A DNA stretch of 64,000 bases, taken from the NCBI GenBank assembly GCA_934702355.1, contig CAKUXX010000009.1, positions 1-64,000 of the forward strand, read 5' to 3'. Shown here piece after piece: positions 1-8,660 of the stretch (positions within the stretch are counted from its first letter, which is position 1; each line of letters starts with the position of its first letter). The translations under genes were made by a program, and so were the position numbers. Origin of the DNA: an uncultured Methanomassiliicoccales archaeon. GTDB taxonomy: Archaea > Thermoplasmatota > Thermoplasmata > Methanomassiliicoccales > Methanomethylophilaceae. The notes beneath the pieces are model-generated. The model worked only from the letters and a program-made list of their open reading frames with translations, was not told where the DNA came from and searched no databases.

Positions 1-26
1 ATTGAGGTTTTTGGCTGGTTTTTATT

Positions 27-51
27 GAGGGTTTTGGCTGTGAAAACCCTC
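27..51. terminator. Inverted repeat, probable terminator hairpin
   Basis: GAGGGTTTT and AAAACCCTC form a perfect 9-bp stem around a 7-base loop. It sits in the gene-free left edge (1-133), next to an imperfect direct repeat beginning ATTGAGG (from 1 and from 24). It may end a gene that lies left of the window. Confidence 0.4.
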
Positions 52-102
52 GGAACTGATGAACGGAGAAAACAAAAAAAAACGGTCTCGGACCGGGTAG
101 AT

Positions 103-122
103 GCGGGGGCATATGCCCCCGC
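103..122. terminator. Perfect GC-rich palindrome after malic enzyme
   Basis: A 20-base perfect palindrome (GCGGGGGCAT paired with ATGCCCCCGC) starts just past the malic enzyme stop codon on the minus strand. A smaller hairpin, GGTC-TCG-GACC, and an A-run on the plus strand (U-run in the minus transcript) lie beyond it. It probably marks the 3' end of the malic enzyme message. Confidence 0.5.
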
Positions 123-133
123 GGTTTAGGGTT

Positions 134-1492
134 TCACTTGAATGCGGGCTCTGCATCGGGGATGAAGCCGTCGGCCATCATCTTCGATGTGAGGCTCCTG
201 GACCTGTTGATCATGAACTCGGCCCTGTCGTGGAGCTCCTGCCTGCTCAGCTTGAGACCAGCGACTCCCTGCTCCTGAGCCTTCATGGCAACGGCCACAG
301 CCTCTCTGGGGAACACTTCGGTCTCGGCCATCGTCGGGATGATGTAGTCCTCGGTGATGCCCTTCTCCTCAGCGCACTTGGCGAGCTCCTTTGCGGCTGC
401 GATGCACATCTCGTCTGTGATGGTCTTGGCCCTCACATCGAGCACACCACGGAAGATCGCGGGGAATCCCATGGAGTTGTTGACCTGGTTGGGGAAGTCG
501 GACCTTCCGGTTGCGAACACCTTGCATCCGTGCTCCTTCGCCTCCCAGGGCCAGATCTCGGGGATCGGGTTGGCTGTGGCGAATATGACGGGGTCGTCGG
601 CCATGAGGTCAACGTACTCTGCGGGGATCGTTCCGGGTCCGGGCTTGGACGCGGCGATGACGATGTCCGCTCCCTCGAAGGCCTCCTTCATTCCGCCTGA
701 CTTTCCGGCACCGTTGGTCTTCTCGCAGATCTCCCACTTCTGCCTGAAGTCCTTCTTGACATCCTCCCTGGAGAGGTTCAGGATTCCCTTGGAGTCGCAC
801 ATGCACATGTTCTTGGGGCTGAATCCGGTCGCGAGGAGGAGCCTTGCGATTGCAATGGATGCCGCACCTGCTCCGATGACCGTGATCTGTGCATCTTCGA
901 GCTTCTTTCCGACGAGCTTCATTGCGTTGATAGCACCGGCTACCTCGACGGTAGCGGTTCCCTGCTGATCGTCGTGCCAGACGGGGATCTTGCAGTCCTT
1001 CCTGAGCTCGTCCAGGATGTCGAAGCACTTCGGGTTGGAGATGTCCTCGAGGTTGATTCCTCCGAAGGACGGCGCCAGGAGCCTGACTGTCTCGATGATC
1101 TTGTCGGGGTCCTTGGTGTCAAGGCAGATAGGGACGCAGTCCACTCCTCCGAGGTACTTGAACAGCATCGCCTTTCCTTCCATGACGGGCATCGCAGCCT
1201 CGGGTCCGATGTCCCCGAGACCGAGTACACGGGTTCCGTCGGATACGACGGCGACCGTGTTCCACTTGCATGTGTAATCGTAAGCGAGGCTCGGGTCCTT
1301 GGCGATGGCCTTGCAGGGCTCTGCAACACCGGGTGAATACCAAATAGCGAAATCGTCGAAAGACCTGACACATGCCTTGGGCACTGTCTCGATCTTTCCG
1401 CGGTAGTACTTGTGAAGGACCATTGCGTCCTCGCCGGGCTTCTTCGCCTTTGCAAGGCGCTCCTCGACACTGATATCCTGCTCGTAAGCCAT
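134..1492 (-). CDS. NAD(P)-dependent malic enzyme
   Basis: Oxidative decarboxylation of malate to pyruvate and CO2 with NAD(P)+, in the cytoplasm. The 452-residue protein is the short form seen in bacteria and archaea. It has the N-terminal YSPGVAEPC segment, the metal/substrate motif HDDQQGTA, and a Rossmann dinucleotide site VIGAGAAS near residue 200. The ATG at 1492 is chosen because GAGGTG lies 6 bases upstream and the family starts here; an upstream in-frame start at 1531 would run through the palindrome at 1510-1528. The gene stands alone. A TATA-like box (about 1564-1574) and the palindrome between box and start suggest regulated, single-gene transcription. The cofactor preference cannot be read from the sequence. 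Confidence 0.92.
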   Translation of the reverse strand: MAYEQDISVEERLAKAKKPGEDAMVLHKYYRGKIETVPKACVRSFDDFAIWYSPGVAEPCKAIAKDPSLAYDYTCKWNTVAVVSDGTRVLGLGDIGPEAAMPVMEGKAMLFKYLGGVDCVPICLDTKDPDKIIETVRLLAPSFGGINLEDISNPKCFDILDELRKDCKIPVWHDDQQGTATVEVAGAINAMKLVGKKLEDAQITVIGAGAASIAIARLLLATGFSPKNMCMCDSKGILNLSREDVKKDFRQKWEICEKTNGAGKSGGMKEAFEGADIVIAASKPGPGTIPAEYVDLMADDPVIFATANPIPEIWPWEAKEHGCKVFATGRSDFPNQVNNSMGFPAIFRGVLDVRAKTITDEMCIAAAKELAKCAEEKGITEDYIIPTMAETEVFPREAVAVAMKAQEQGVAGLKLSRQELHDRAEFMINRSRSLTSKMMADGFIPDAEPAFK

Positions 1493-1509
1493 GATGAACA
1501 CCTCGAAAA

Positions 1510-1528
1510 TTCTACGAAATTCGTAGAA
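1510..1528. promoter_or_regulatory. Palindromic candidate operator of malic enzyme gene
   Basis: TTCTACGAA-A-TTCGTAGAA is a perfect 9-bp inverted repeat with a one-base centre. It lies between the TATA-like element at about 1564-1574 (minus strand) and the ribosome site, close to the expected transcription start, where a bound repressor would block RNA polymerase. Confidence 0.5.
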
Positions 1529-1679
1529 CATCTTCGAATTCTAAGAGTTGGCATATATGTTTCCATATTTATATTGAGCGCAGAACCTGGAAATCGAAGA
1601 AACGAAAAAGAACCTACCCCGAGATGCCCCCACATCCCCTCTCAGGCACCTTTTTTAGTGCCTCCCCCTATCAGACCTC

Positions 1680-3293
1680 ATGGCCAGAGAGATACATGTC
1701 CTGCTGGTGGACGGATACATTGACGACCCTGCCGCACTCGGCGTTCCGCCGTACATCTCGCCGATAATACGTGCGATAGCGGGTGCGGCCGTCGATGCCG
1801 GCGCCGACAAGGTGACGTATCTTTCAGCGGACATGATACGCAACGGCGCCAAGGTGCCCGAAGCGGATGTCAGCGTGGTCATGTCCGGGAACACGGTCCC
1901 GGGGAAGTATCTGCGTTCCATGCCCATGTCGACCAAGGAGCTGGCCACCCTCTTCCCCAAGCTCACAGGGTGGAGACTGATAGGCGGATCGGCCGCCGAC
2001 ACCCCCGAGGCGGAGATGTTCGATTTCGTCATCAAGAGGGATCTGGCTGCCTCGCTGTACGACGGGATGATCGGAAAGGAGGTCGGGGAGAGACTCCGCA
2101 CCCTGGACGAATGGAACAGGTGGATGATCCTTGGAGCGGACATAGTCACTCAGCACCAGGACTTCCCCCAGCCGCTGATAGCGGAGATAGAGACGTACCG
2201 CGGATGTCACAGATGGGCTTCCGGCGGATGCTCGTACTGCATAGAACCCTCTAAAGGGAAGCCGCTGATGAGGTCCCCCGAGGATATTCTGGAGGAGGCG
2301 AAGAAGCTCAGGGACCTGGGGATACGCAACATCCGCATGGGCGGACAGACATGCATCGTATCATACGGGTCCGAAGACGAATCCGACGTCCCCCGCCCCA
2401 ACCCTAAGGCGGTCAGGCAGCTGTTCGAAGGACTGTCCGAGATGGGATTCGACAAGATCCATGTGGACAACGCCAATGCAGCGGTCATCTCTGCCCATCC
2501 GGCGGAAGCGGAAGAGGTACTCTCCATCCTGGCGGAATACTGCACGGACGGCAACGTGCTCGCACTTGGGATGGAATCCGCCGATCCGAGAGTGGTCATC
2601 GAGAACAACCTGAACAGCACGTCCGATCAGATCATGGATGCCGTCAGGATGATCAACCGCATCGGAGGCGGACGCGGACCCAAGGGCATGCCGAAGCTCC
2701 TTCCTGGAATCAACATAATATGCGGACTCGACGGGGAGTCGTCAGGCACTTACAGGATGGACATGGAGATCCTCGAGAGGATACGCGACGAGGGACTCAT
2801 GGTCAGGCGCATAAACATACGCCAGGTCCTCCCCGTGCGCAAAGAGTTCAAGACCCGCGTGGACCAGAAGAAGTTCAAGAAGTTCAAAGAGTCCGTCCGC
2901 GAGGAGATCGACAGCGTGATGCTCCAGAGGGTCGTGCCCTACGGGACCGTGCTGAAAGATGTTTACATGGAGCTCAACGACGGGAACGTCACATTCGGAA
3001 GGCAGATCGGATCCTATCCCCTGCTGGTCGGGGTCCCGTACCGCCTGGACACGGAGGAGTTCCATGACGTCTTCATCACCGGATGGGGATTCAGGTCCAT
3101 CACGGGGATAACATATCCGTTCGACATCAACGGCATGCCGATGTCCGCGCTGGAGAGCCTTCCGGGCATAGGCAAGAAGAGGGCGACCAAACTCGTCCTG
3201 GAACGCCCGTTCAAGGATGCGGACGATTTGGCAAGGGCCATAGACGACCCCAGCGTCATCGACGGCCTCAGACCGATTCTTTCTTTCGAATGA
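1680..3293 (+). CDS. Radical SAM enzyme with C-terminal helix-hairpin-helix (COG1031 type)
   Basis: Predicted radical SAM protein of 537 residues. The cluster-binding stretch is RGCHRWASGGCSYC (about residues 173-186), a variant CxxxxxxxxCxxC instead of CxxxCxxC. A helix-hairpin-helix with LPGIGKKRA near residue 493 closes the protein, as in the archaeal COG1031 family, and suggests contact with nucleic acid. The substrate of this family is not known to me. No Shine-Dalgarno precedes the ATG at 1680, so the message may be leaderless. The primase large subunit follows 54 bases downstream on the same strand and may be co-transcribed. Confidence 0.82.
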   Translation: MAREIHVLLVDGYIDDPAALGVPPYISPIIRAIAGAAVDAGADKVTYLSADMIRNGAKVPEADVSVVMSGNTVPGKYLRSMPMSTKELATLFPKLTGWRLIGGSAADTPEAEMFDFVIKRDLAASLYDGMIGKEVGERLRTLDEWNRWMILGADIVTQHQDFPQPLIAEIETYRGCHRWASGGCSYCIEPSKGKPLMRSPEDILEEAKKLRDLGIRNIRMGGQTCIVSYGSEDESDVPRPNPKAVRQLFEGLSEMGFDKIHVDNANAAVISAHPAEAEEVLSILAEYCTDGNVLALGMESADPRVVIENNLNSTSDQIMDAVRMINRIGGGRGPKGMPKLLPGINIICGLDGESSGTYRMDMEILERIRDEGLMVRRINIRQVLPVRKEFKTRVDQKKFKKFKESVREEIDSVMLQRVVPYGTVLKDVYMELNDGNVTFGRQIGSYPLLVGVPYRLDTEEFHDVFITGWGFRSITGITYPFDINGMPMSALESLPGIGKKRATKLVLERPFKDADDLARAIDDPSVIDGLRPILSFE

Positions 3294-3347
3294 CGCAGTG
3301 GGACACGGACCGCAACTGATATTCCCTAGGACAAGGATGGACGGACC

Positions 3348-4436
3348 ATGGATTCGGGCCGCGCAGCCAAATTCCCATTCCTCAAAGATGCCTCGGAGTT
3401 CGCGGAGCAGAACTCGGTGGATCTCGATGCCCTGCTCACCACGGACTCGTTCGAGCCCGCCAGGAGAAGGGGCGTCCAGAGGATACTGGATGCGCTGGAG
3501 CATTCCGAGGTCTCGTACAAGCCGATCATCAGCGAATACGACAGGCTGATCGAGGTCATGTCCTACCCTTATGCGAGGATGATCGTCTCATTGGTATCGG
3601 ACAGGTTCCTCACCAAGAGGTACGCCCTGGCCGAGGCCACGAGGATGAACCGCATCCTGTCCGGAGAGGACAGGCAGACTCTGGTCACGGTATCGGACGA
3701 TCTCGGCGTGGAATCCCAGGTGGATTCCGAAGGGATCATCCGCATGAAGTTCACGGACTACCTCAGGCTGGCGAACCGCCTCAAAAGCGTGGACTGGAAG
3801 CTGATCAACAGCGACATCCACAGAGGGATGATCTTCCTTCCGCAGGACAAGTTCAGCCGTCTGATGCAGAACGCTCTGCAGGACAGAATCGAGTCCGAAC
3901 TCCCCCTGATGACCCCGGAGGAGTACCGCCAGTACCTCAAAGGGGATGTGACGGAGGTCCAGATGGCCCTGGAGGAGACCAAGAAGAAGTACAGTCCCAC
4001 CGGAGGCGAGGGAATGAAGAACGAGTACCTCCCGCCGTGCCTGGTCCGCATAATGGAGATGTCCAGACAGGGTATGAACCTGCCTCACAGCGCCAGGTTC
4101 GCGCTGGTGACGTTCCTCAACGCTTTGGGACTGACATATGACGACATCATCAGGGTGTTCTCGGAGTCCCCCGATTTCGACGAATCCAAGTCGGAATATC
4201 AGATAAAGCACATCACAGGGGAGCTCAGCGGTACGGACGGATACAGCCCGCCCGAATGCAAGACCATGAAGACGAACGGCCTGTGCTACTGCCCCGACTC
4301 GCTCTGCGAACAGGAATGGATGAACCACCCGCTCACGTACTACAGGGTGAAATCCGGCAAGAACACCCGCAGCACCGGACAGCCGGGCGGCGAAAAAGGG
4401 AAAGGCCCTGCGGGGAAGCCCCCGTCAGGGAATTGA
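3348..4436 (+). CDS. priL: DNA primase large subunit PriL
   Basis: Non-catalytic partner of PriS in the archaeal/eukaryotic-type primase that makes RNA primers for replication. The protein has 362 residues, normal for PriL. The C-terminal iron-sulfur domain is visible: Cys231 in PPC, Cys304 in PPEC, the pair Cys313/Cys315 in LCYC, and Cys320, supplying four [4Fe-4S] ligands. The tail after about residue 335 is low in complexity and rich in Lys, Gly and Pro. The gene follows the radical SAM/HhH gene and is not next to priS, which lies at 54067-55296. It ends 2 bases before the convergent stop of the phosphatidyltransferase gene. Confidence 0.93.
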   Translation: MDSGRAAKFPFLKDASEFAEQNSVDLDALLTTDSFEPARRRGVQRILDALEHSEVSYKPIISEYDRLIEVMSYPYARMIVSLVSDRFLTKRYALAEATRMNRILSGEDRQTLVTVSDDLGVESQVDSEGIIRMKFTDYLRLANRLKSVDWKLINSDIHRGMIFLPQDKFSRLMQNALQDRIESELPLMTPEEYRQYLKGDVTEVQMALEETKKKYSPTGGEGMKNEYLPPCLVRIMEMSRQGMNLPHSARFALVTFLNALGLTYDDIIRVFSESPDFDESKSEYQIKHITGELSGTDGYSPPECKTMKTNGLCYCPDSLCEQEWMNHPLTYYRVKSGKNTRSTGQPGGEKGKGPAGKPPSGN

Positions 4437-4438
4437 AT

Positions 4439-5101
4439 TCATTCTTTCTTCTCGGCTTCCATCTTTCCGAGGTTGCGCCAGGTGATGATCGCCCTCTGGA
4501 CGGCGGTGATGTTGCCGACCACGGCGAACCAGAGCATCATGATCTCCAATATCGTGATCTCGATGCCGGCGACCTCGAACGATCCGCATCCGAGCTGGAT
4601 GCCGATGAACTGGAGTATCGGGAACAGCGTCGACAGGACGACCCTGTCGGCCCTTCCGAGAAGTCCCGCGTACAGGCGAGGCGCGCCTATCGCCTGGGCC
4701 TGTGTGCCCATGTACGATGTGAGAAGGACTCCCACCAGAGCGAGCATGCCGAGGTAGGGATCGCACCATGTGGCGCAGAAGGCCACACCTCCGATCATGA
4801 ACACATCGGCGTACCTGTCGAACACGTGGTCCAGGTAGTCTCCCTTGGGGCCGGCCTTGCCGGACAGCTTGGCGACCTTTCCGTCGAGCGCGTCGAAATA
4901 ACCGGATACGATCACCATGAACGCTCCCAACAGGAGCATCCAGTCGTTGCCGTCGGTCCCGCTGAGGTAGAACACCAATCCGCAGGCGAGTGCTAATATC
5001 AATCCCATCCACGAGATCGTGTTGGGGTTGACGTTGATCAGTTTGCGGGCAACCGGGGTCAGTGCGAAATCGACCCTTGCCCTCTGTCCGTCTAGAACCA
5101 T
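4439..5101 (-). CDS. CDP-alcohol phosphatidyltransferase, likely archaetidylinositol phosphate synthase
   Basis: Integral membrane enzyme of about 220 residues that moves a phosphoalcohol onto CDP-archaeol in polar lipid synthesis. The family signature reads DALDGKVAK, then GDYLDHVFDRYAD, close to the DGxxAR...GxxxDxxxD catalytic pattern; the usual AR is AK here. Five or six hydrophobic segments are visible. The start at 5101 (MVLDGQ) overlaps the end of the adenylate kinase gene by 10 bases, so translation is probably coupled. Of the possible headgroups, inositol phosphate is the most common for archaeal members next to such kinases, but the headgroup is inference. Confidence 0.82.
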   Translation of the reverse strand: MVLDGQRARVDFALTPVARKLINVNPNTISWMGLILALACGLVFYLSGTDGNDWMLLLGAFMVIVSGYFDALDGKVAKLSGKAGPKGDYLDHVFDRYADVFMIGGVAFCATWCDPYLGMLALVGVLLTSYMGTQAQAIGAPRLYAGLLGRADRVVLSTLFPILQFIGIQLGCGSFEVAGIEITILEIMMLWFAVVGNITAVQRAIITWRNLGKMEAEKKE

Positions 5102-5625
5102 TTCTCCATCTCCGAGGACCAATCGGCCCTGCCTGGGGGGTAATCCTGCATGTCCCCCTTTAGTATTTGCTCGACCTCGTCCGCCGATTCCGCGACAGTG
5201 GCCGATGTGCAGTCTATCTCGCATACGGGAATGTCGGAATCCATGGCTTCGCAGAGGATCACGTCCATGACCTCGGCCTGGACGTTCTCCCTCACCTTGG
5301 CCTCCCCGTACCCCCTGGACTCCAGACGCCCTGCGAGGACGTCGGGATGGCAGCGCAGGACGATTATCCCGTGCGAGTCCATGAAGTGGGAGAGATGGCT
5401 GTCGAAGACCACAATCTCGTCGGTCTGCCTGAAGGGCTCCAGAGCATCGTTCAGATCGTCCAGGTCGACCTCGTGGGTGTCGCGTGCCTCGTCCAGCTCG
5501 CCCATGAGCCCGTTCTCGATTATGAAGCGCTTGCCGTCGACGGCGTTTATGCCCCTGCGGCGGAGTTCCTCCGAGACGGACGATTTGCCCGTTCCCGGAG
5601 TCCCTGTAAGCGCATACAGCGTCAA
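5092..5625 (-). CDS. Adenylate kinase of the AK6/Fap7 family
   Basis: Small P-loop kinase (177 residues) interconverting AMP, ADP and ATP; AK6/Fap7 proteins also act in small-subunit ribosome maturation. The Walker A loop is GTPGTGKSS at residues 8-16, followed by the short AMP-binding region and the lid segment RLESRGYGEAKVRENVQAE typical of this family. The start is a TTG whose TTGA overlaps the stop of the preceding sugar/nucleoside kinase gene, with GGTGTGAT upstream. Its place after ahcY and a PfkB kinase makes a role in turning AMP from adenosine into ADP attractive, but ribosome assembly is equally possible. Confidence 0.88.
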   Translation of the reverse strand: MTLYALTGTPGTGKSSVSEELRRRGINAVDGKRFIIENGLMGELDEARDTHEVDLDDLNDALEPFRQTDEIVVFDSHLSHFMDSHGIIVLRCHPDVLAGRLESRGYGEAKVRENVQAEVMDVILCEAMDSDIPVCEIDCTSATVAESADEVEQILKGDMQDYPPGRADWSSEMEKWF

Positions 5626-6539
5626 GATATCACACCGAAGTACGGCTCGGCACGGGCCATGACATCATCCCATGACGGGACGTTGGTCAGCGCGCCGACC
5701 TCCTCCACAACGAAGGAAGAGACCGCTGAGGCGATGACCAGGGCCTCGGGGATCTCGTACCCGCGGTGCAGTGCCGCATAGAATCCGGCACGGTAGTTGT
5801 CACCAGCACCGGTCACGTCGACGACACGGGATGCTTTGACCACGGGAATCGCAAGGATCTCGTCGCGTATGCGCGCCATGCTCCCCTTCTCCCCGTCCGT
5901 GCGGACGACGAGCTCCGGGCCTGCGTCCAAAACGTCTCCGATGCCCAGATACCTGCATATCGTGTCAGCCTCGAGTTCATTGCAGAACAGGCTGTCGCAC
6001 AGCGGCAGCGCCTCGGACACGGATTCCGCATTCCAGACACGATGGACCTCCTGTGCGGGGTCGAACGCTATGTCGTGGGCGCCTTTGAGCGACCTCATCA
6101 GCGACAGATAGTACGACGGCTGCCCGGTGCAGAAATGCACCTTCTCGGACTGCTTCGCCATCGAATCCAGAGTTATGCCGAGCGTGTCCGCGTGCCCCTG
6201 GGGGCCCTGATAGAAGAAGACACGTGTGGCCAGTTCGGAATCGTTGATGATGACGCATGTGGACGTCTCCTCGCCGTCGAGCACGACGAGGTCGTCCATT
6301 ATGAGACCGGAATCACGCATGAAGTCCATGTACTTCGAAGGGAAATCGGTCCCCACGAAGGCGCAGAGTGCGGTGGGGCATCCCAACTTGGCGGCCGAAA
6401 CCGCGATGTTGGGGCCCGTCCCGCCCAGAGTTGTCTTCTTGCTGAGCGCATCTGCCGTGATTCCGGGCTCGTTGAATCTGTCGATGGACATGATCTGGTC
6501 GACCGTCACATGTCCGTAGACAGACAGAAAGGGGTTCAG
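5622..6539 (-). CDS. PfkB-family sugar or nucleoside kinase, apparently with a CTG start
   Basis: A 305-residue ribokinase-fold kinase. It shows the N-terminal VYGHVTVDQ strand, the GGTGPN substrate region near residue 40, and the C-terminal DVTGAGDNYRAGF signature with the catalytic Asp in GAGD. No ATG, GTG or TTG lies where the family starts. The only well-placed codon is CTG at 6539, which overlaps the ahcY stop as CTGA and sits 7 bases after GGGAGG. A downstream GTG would cut off the first beta strand. The substrate is uncertain; placement directly after ahcY suggests adenosine or inosine. Confidence 0.85.
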   Translation of the reverse strand: MNPFLSVYGHVTVDQIMSIDRFNEPGITADALSKKTTLGGTGPNIAVSAAKLGCPTALCAFVGTDFPSKYMDFMRDSGLIMDDLVVLDGEETSTCVIINDSELATRVFFYQGPQGHADTLGITLDSMAKQSEKVHFCTGQPSYYLSLMRSLKGAHDIAFDPAQEVHRVWNAESVSEALPLCDSLFCNELEADTICRYLGIGDVLDAGPELVVRTDGEKGSMARIRDEILAIPVVKASRVVDVTGAGDNYRAGFYAALHRGYEIPEALVIASAVSSFVVEEVGALTNVPSWDDVMARAEPYFGVIS

Positions 6540-7774
6540 GTGCCTTCCTCCCAGCCGGTGATGTAGCTGACCTGCTCTTCCGTCAGGGTGTCGATGCTGA
6601 CGCCCATGGACTTCAGCTTGAGCCTGGCGATCTGCATATCGATCTCGGTGGGGACGGCATAGACCTTGTTCTCCATCGACTGGTAGTTCTGTGTCATGTG
6701 CACGATGCCCAGGGCCTGTGTGGCGAAGCTCATGTCCATGATCTCGGCGGGGTGTCCCTGTCCGGCGGCGAGGTTCATGAGCCTTCCCTCCGCGATGAGG
6801 TACAGGCTCCTTCCGTCGGTCATCCTGTACTCGTCGATGAAGTCGCGGACCCTCTCCTTCGATGTGGACATGGCATCCAGCGCGGTCTTGCTGATCTCGT
6901 TGTCGAAGTGACCGACGTTTCCCATGATGCAGCCGTTCTTCATGACCCTGAGGTGCTCCTCGGCGATGATGTCCTTGCATCCGGTCACGGTGATTATGAT
7001 GTCCGCCACCTTCGCGGCGTCGACCATCCTCATGACCTCGAAACCGTCCATCTTGGCCTCGATGGCCTTGATCGGATCCACTTCGGTGACGATGACGGAG
7101 GCTCCGAGGCCCTTGGCCCTCATGGCGACTCCCTTTCCGCACCATCCGTATCCTGCGACGACGAGCTTCTTTCCCGCGACGATGAGGTTCGTGGCGTTCA
7201 TCCAGCCGTCGAATGCGGACTGTCCGGTTCCGTACCTGTTGTCGAACAGGAACTTCATCTTGGCATCGTTCACATCGAGAACGGGGAACTTGAGCGCTCC
7301 GTCGGCGGCCATGGCCCTGAGACGGACGACACCGGTCGTGGTCTCCTCGTTGGCGGCCTTGATGTTGGGCAGAACATCTTTCCTGGATGTGTGGGCCATC
7401 GCGATGAGGTCCGCACCGTCGTCGATGATGAAATCCGGCGCCATGTTCAGGACGGTGTTGAGGTTGTTGTAGTACTCTTTCTGCGACTCCCATTTCTTGG
7501 CGTAGACGTCGAGTCCGTACTCCTCCCTGAGCGCGTAGGCCACGGAATCGTCGGTGGACAGGGGGTTGCAGCTGGCTAGGCGTATCTTGGCGCCTGCATC
7601 GGCCAGTGTGATGGCCAGCATCCCGGTCTTCGCCTCGGTGTGAAGCGCCATTCCGATCTTCAGTCCCGCAAGCGGCTGTTCATCTATGAAGCGCCTGCGG
7701 ATGTCCATCAGGACAGGCATATGGGTCTCGACCCAGTGCAGCCTGTTCGATCCTTTCTTCAACAGATCTTCCAT
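6536..7774 (-). CDS. ahcY: Adenosylhomocysteinase (or S-inosylhomocysteine hydrolase)
   Basis: NAD-dependent hydrolysis of S-adenosylhomocysteine, the by-product of methyl transfer, to homocysteine and adenosine. At 412 residues it is the shorter archaeal form. Visible are the substrate motifs HTEAKTG and ETTTGV, DNRYGTGQS, and the NAD-binding loop VAGYGWCGKG near residue 205. In Methanocaldococcus the homologue acts on S-inosylhomocysteine, and sequence alone does not separate the two. A strong AGGAGATGAT precedes the ATG. It lies 18 bases after the pantoate ligase gene and is translationally coupled to the PfkB kinase. Confidence 0.95.
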   Translation of the reverse strand: MEDLLKKGSNRLHWVETHMPVLMDIRRRFIDEQPLAGLKIGMALHTEAKTGMLAITLADAGAKIRLASCNPLSTDDSVAYALREEYGLDVYAKKWESQKEYYNNLNTVLNMAPDFIIDDGADLIAMAHTSRKDVLPNIKAANEETTTGVVRLRAMAADGALKFPVLDVNDAKMKFLFDNRYGTGQSAFDGWMNATNLIVAGKKLVVAGYGWCGKGVAMRAKGLGASVIVTEVDPIKAIEAKMDGFEVMRMVDAAKVADIIITVTGCKDIIAEEHLRVMKNGCIMGNVGHFDNEISKTALDAMSTSKERVRDFIDEYRMTDGRSLYLIAEGRLMNLAAGQGHPAEIMDMSFATQALGIVHMTQNYQSMENKVYAVPTEIDMQIARLKLKSMGVSIDTLTEEQVSYITGWEEGT

Positions 7775-7792
7775 GATATCATCTCCTCCGTC

Positions 7793-8539
7793 TCATTCCT
7801 GATGCAAATAATCACAGATGCAATCAATGGTGCGGTGACGGCTCTCTACAGCGGAGTAATCATCCAATGTTCTTAACACCCGTTCCTCATCTCCGCGCAT
7901 CTCCTCGACGAAACGGAGTATGTTCTCCATTGCACGGGACATCTCGTCACATACGGGCACAGTTGCGGCCTTGGATGTCCTGGAGAGCGGGTTGAGGTCG
8001 ACGGATATGACCTTCTTGCCCATCGCCACGAGCGCTTCCGCACGGTCGCCGTCCTCTATCGGGACCAGGATCACATCGCTGTCGAATATCCCCTGGCTGG
8101 TGCAGAGGGCCCTGTCGTGCTCCAGACCGGCTATCCTGCGGTCGGGGTCGCGTCCGAGCACCTCCCTGGCGCCTTCAGACTCCAGATATGATATCAGACC
8201 CTCCATGCGCTCGGGTGTGCGGTGGAAAAGATTAACCTCGATCTTGGCCGGAACGGCATCGGCAAGGGCGATTATCCCCTTGGGATCCAATGCCGCCGCA
8301 TTCCCGTTGACGCATATCACGGGGTTGCGGGCGCTGAGAAGGTATGCTGCGGCGGCCCTCTCCGCCTCGAGCGCGGCATCCGTGCTCTTCTCTCCCATCA
8401 TGTAGTCGAATGCTTCGCCTCTGCCGTGGGAGATCAGCCCTGTGGGGGTGACCAATCCGCGCTCGACCATCTCGGCCAGACGCTCGCGGGTCATCAGCGA
8501 TTTGTATCTCGGATGATTCTTAGGTATTTCCACGGACAC
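7793..8539 (-). CDS. 4-phosphopantoate--beta-alanine ligase (archaeal phosphopantothenate synthetase)
   Basis: Joins 4-phosphopantoate to beta-alanine in the archaeal route to coenzyme A. About 248 residues. The family blocks are clear: IPKNHPRYKSL at the N-terminus, GLISHGRGEAFDY, NPVICVNGNAAAL, EVNLFHRTPERM, LVPIEDGDRAEAL and VDLNPLSRTSKAA. An ATG at 8572 is in frame, but a TATA-like sequence (CGATATATAC, about 8557-8566) overlaps it, so transcription should begin near 8536 and one of the GTG codons at 8542, 8539 or 8533 is the likely leaderless start; 8539 is chosen. First gene of the operon running down to 4439. Confidence 0.88.
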   Translation of the reverse strand: MSVEIPKNHPRYKSLMTRERLAEMVERGLVTPTGLISHGRGEAFDYMMGEKSTDAALEAERAAAAYLLSARNPVICVNGNAAALDPKGIIALADAVPAKIEVNLFHRTPERMEGLISYLESEGAREVLGRDPDRRIAGLEHDRALCTSQGIFDSDVILVPIEDGDRAEALVAMGKKVISVDLNPLSRTSKAATVPVCDEMSRAMENILRFVEEMRGDEERVLRTLDDYSAVESRHRTIDCICDYLHQE

Positions 8540-8660
8540 CACTAGGACACTTCCCTGTATATATCGACACATGTGGAACTCCGTTTCCGAGACGCCGCGG
8601 AGCCGTCGTTCCGCTCCACCGCCGACGTAGGGTTAAGTACGCGATATCGATGACAGATGC

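Noticed and set aside
5622..7493. A 623-residue fusion protein in the PfkB frame
   Set aside because: The upstream 318 codons are the wrong frame of ahcY; only the last 305 residues are kinase-like.
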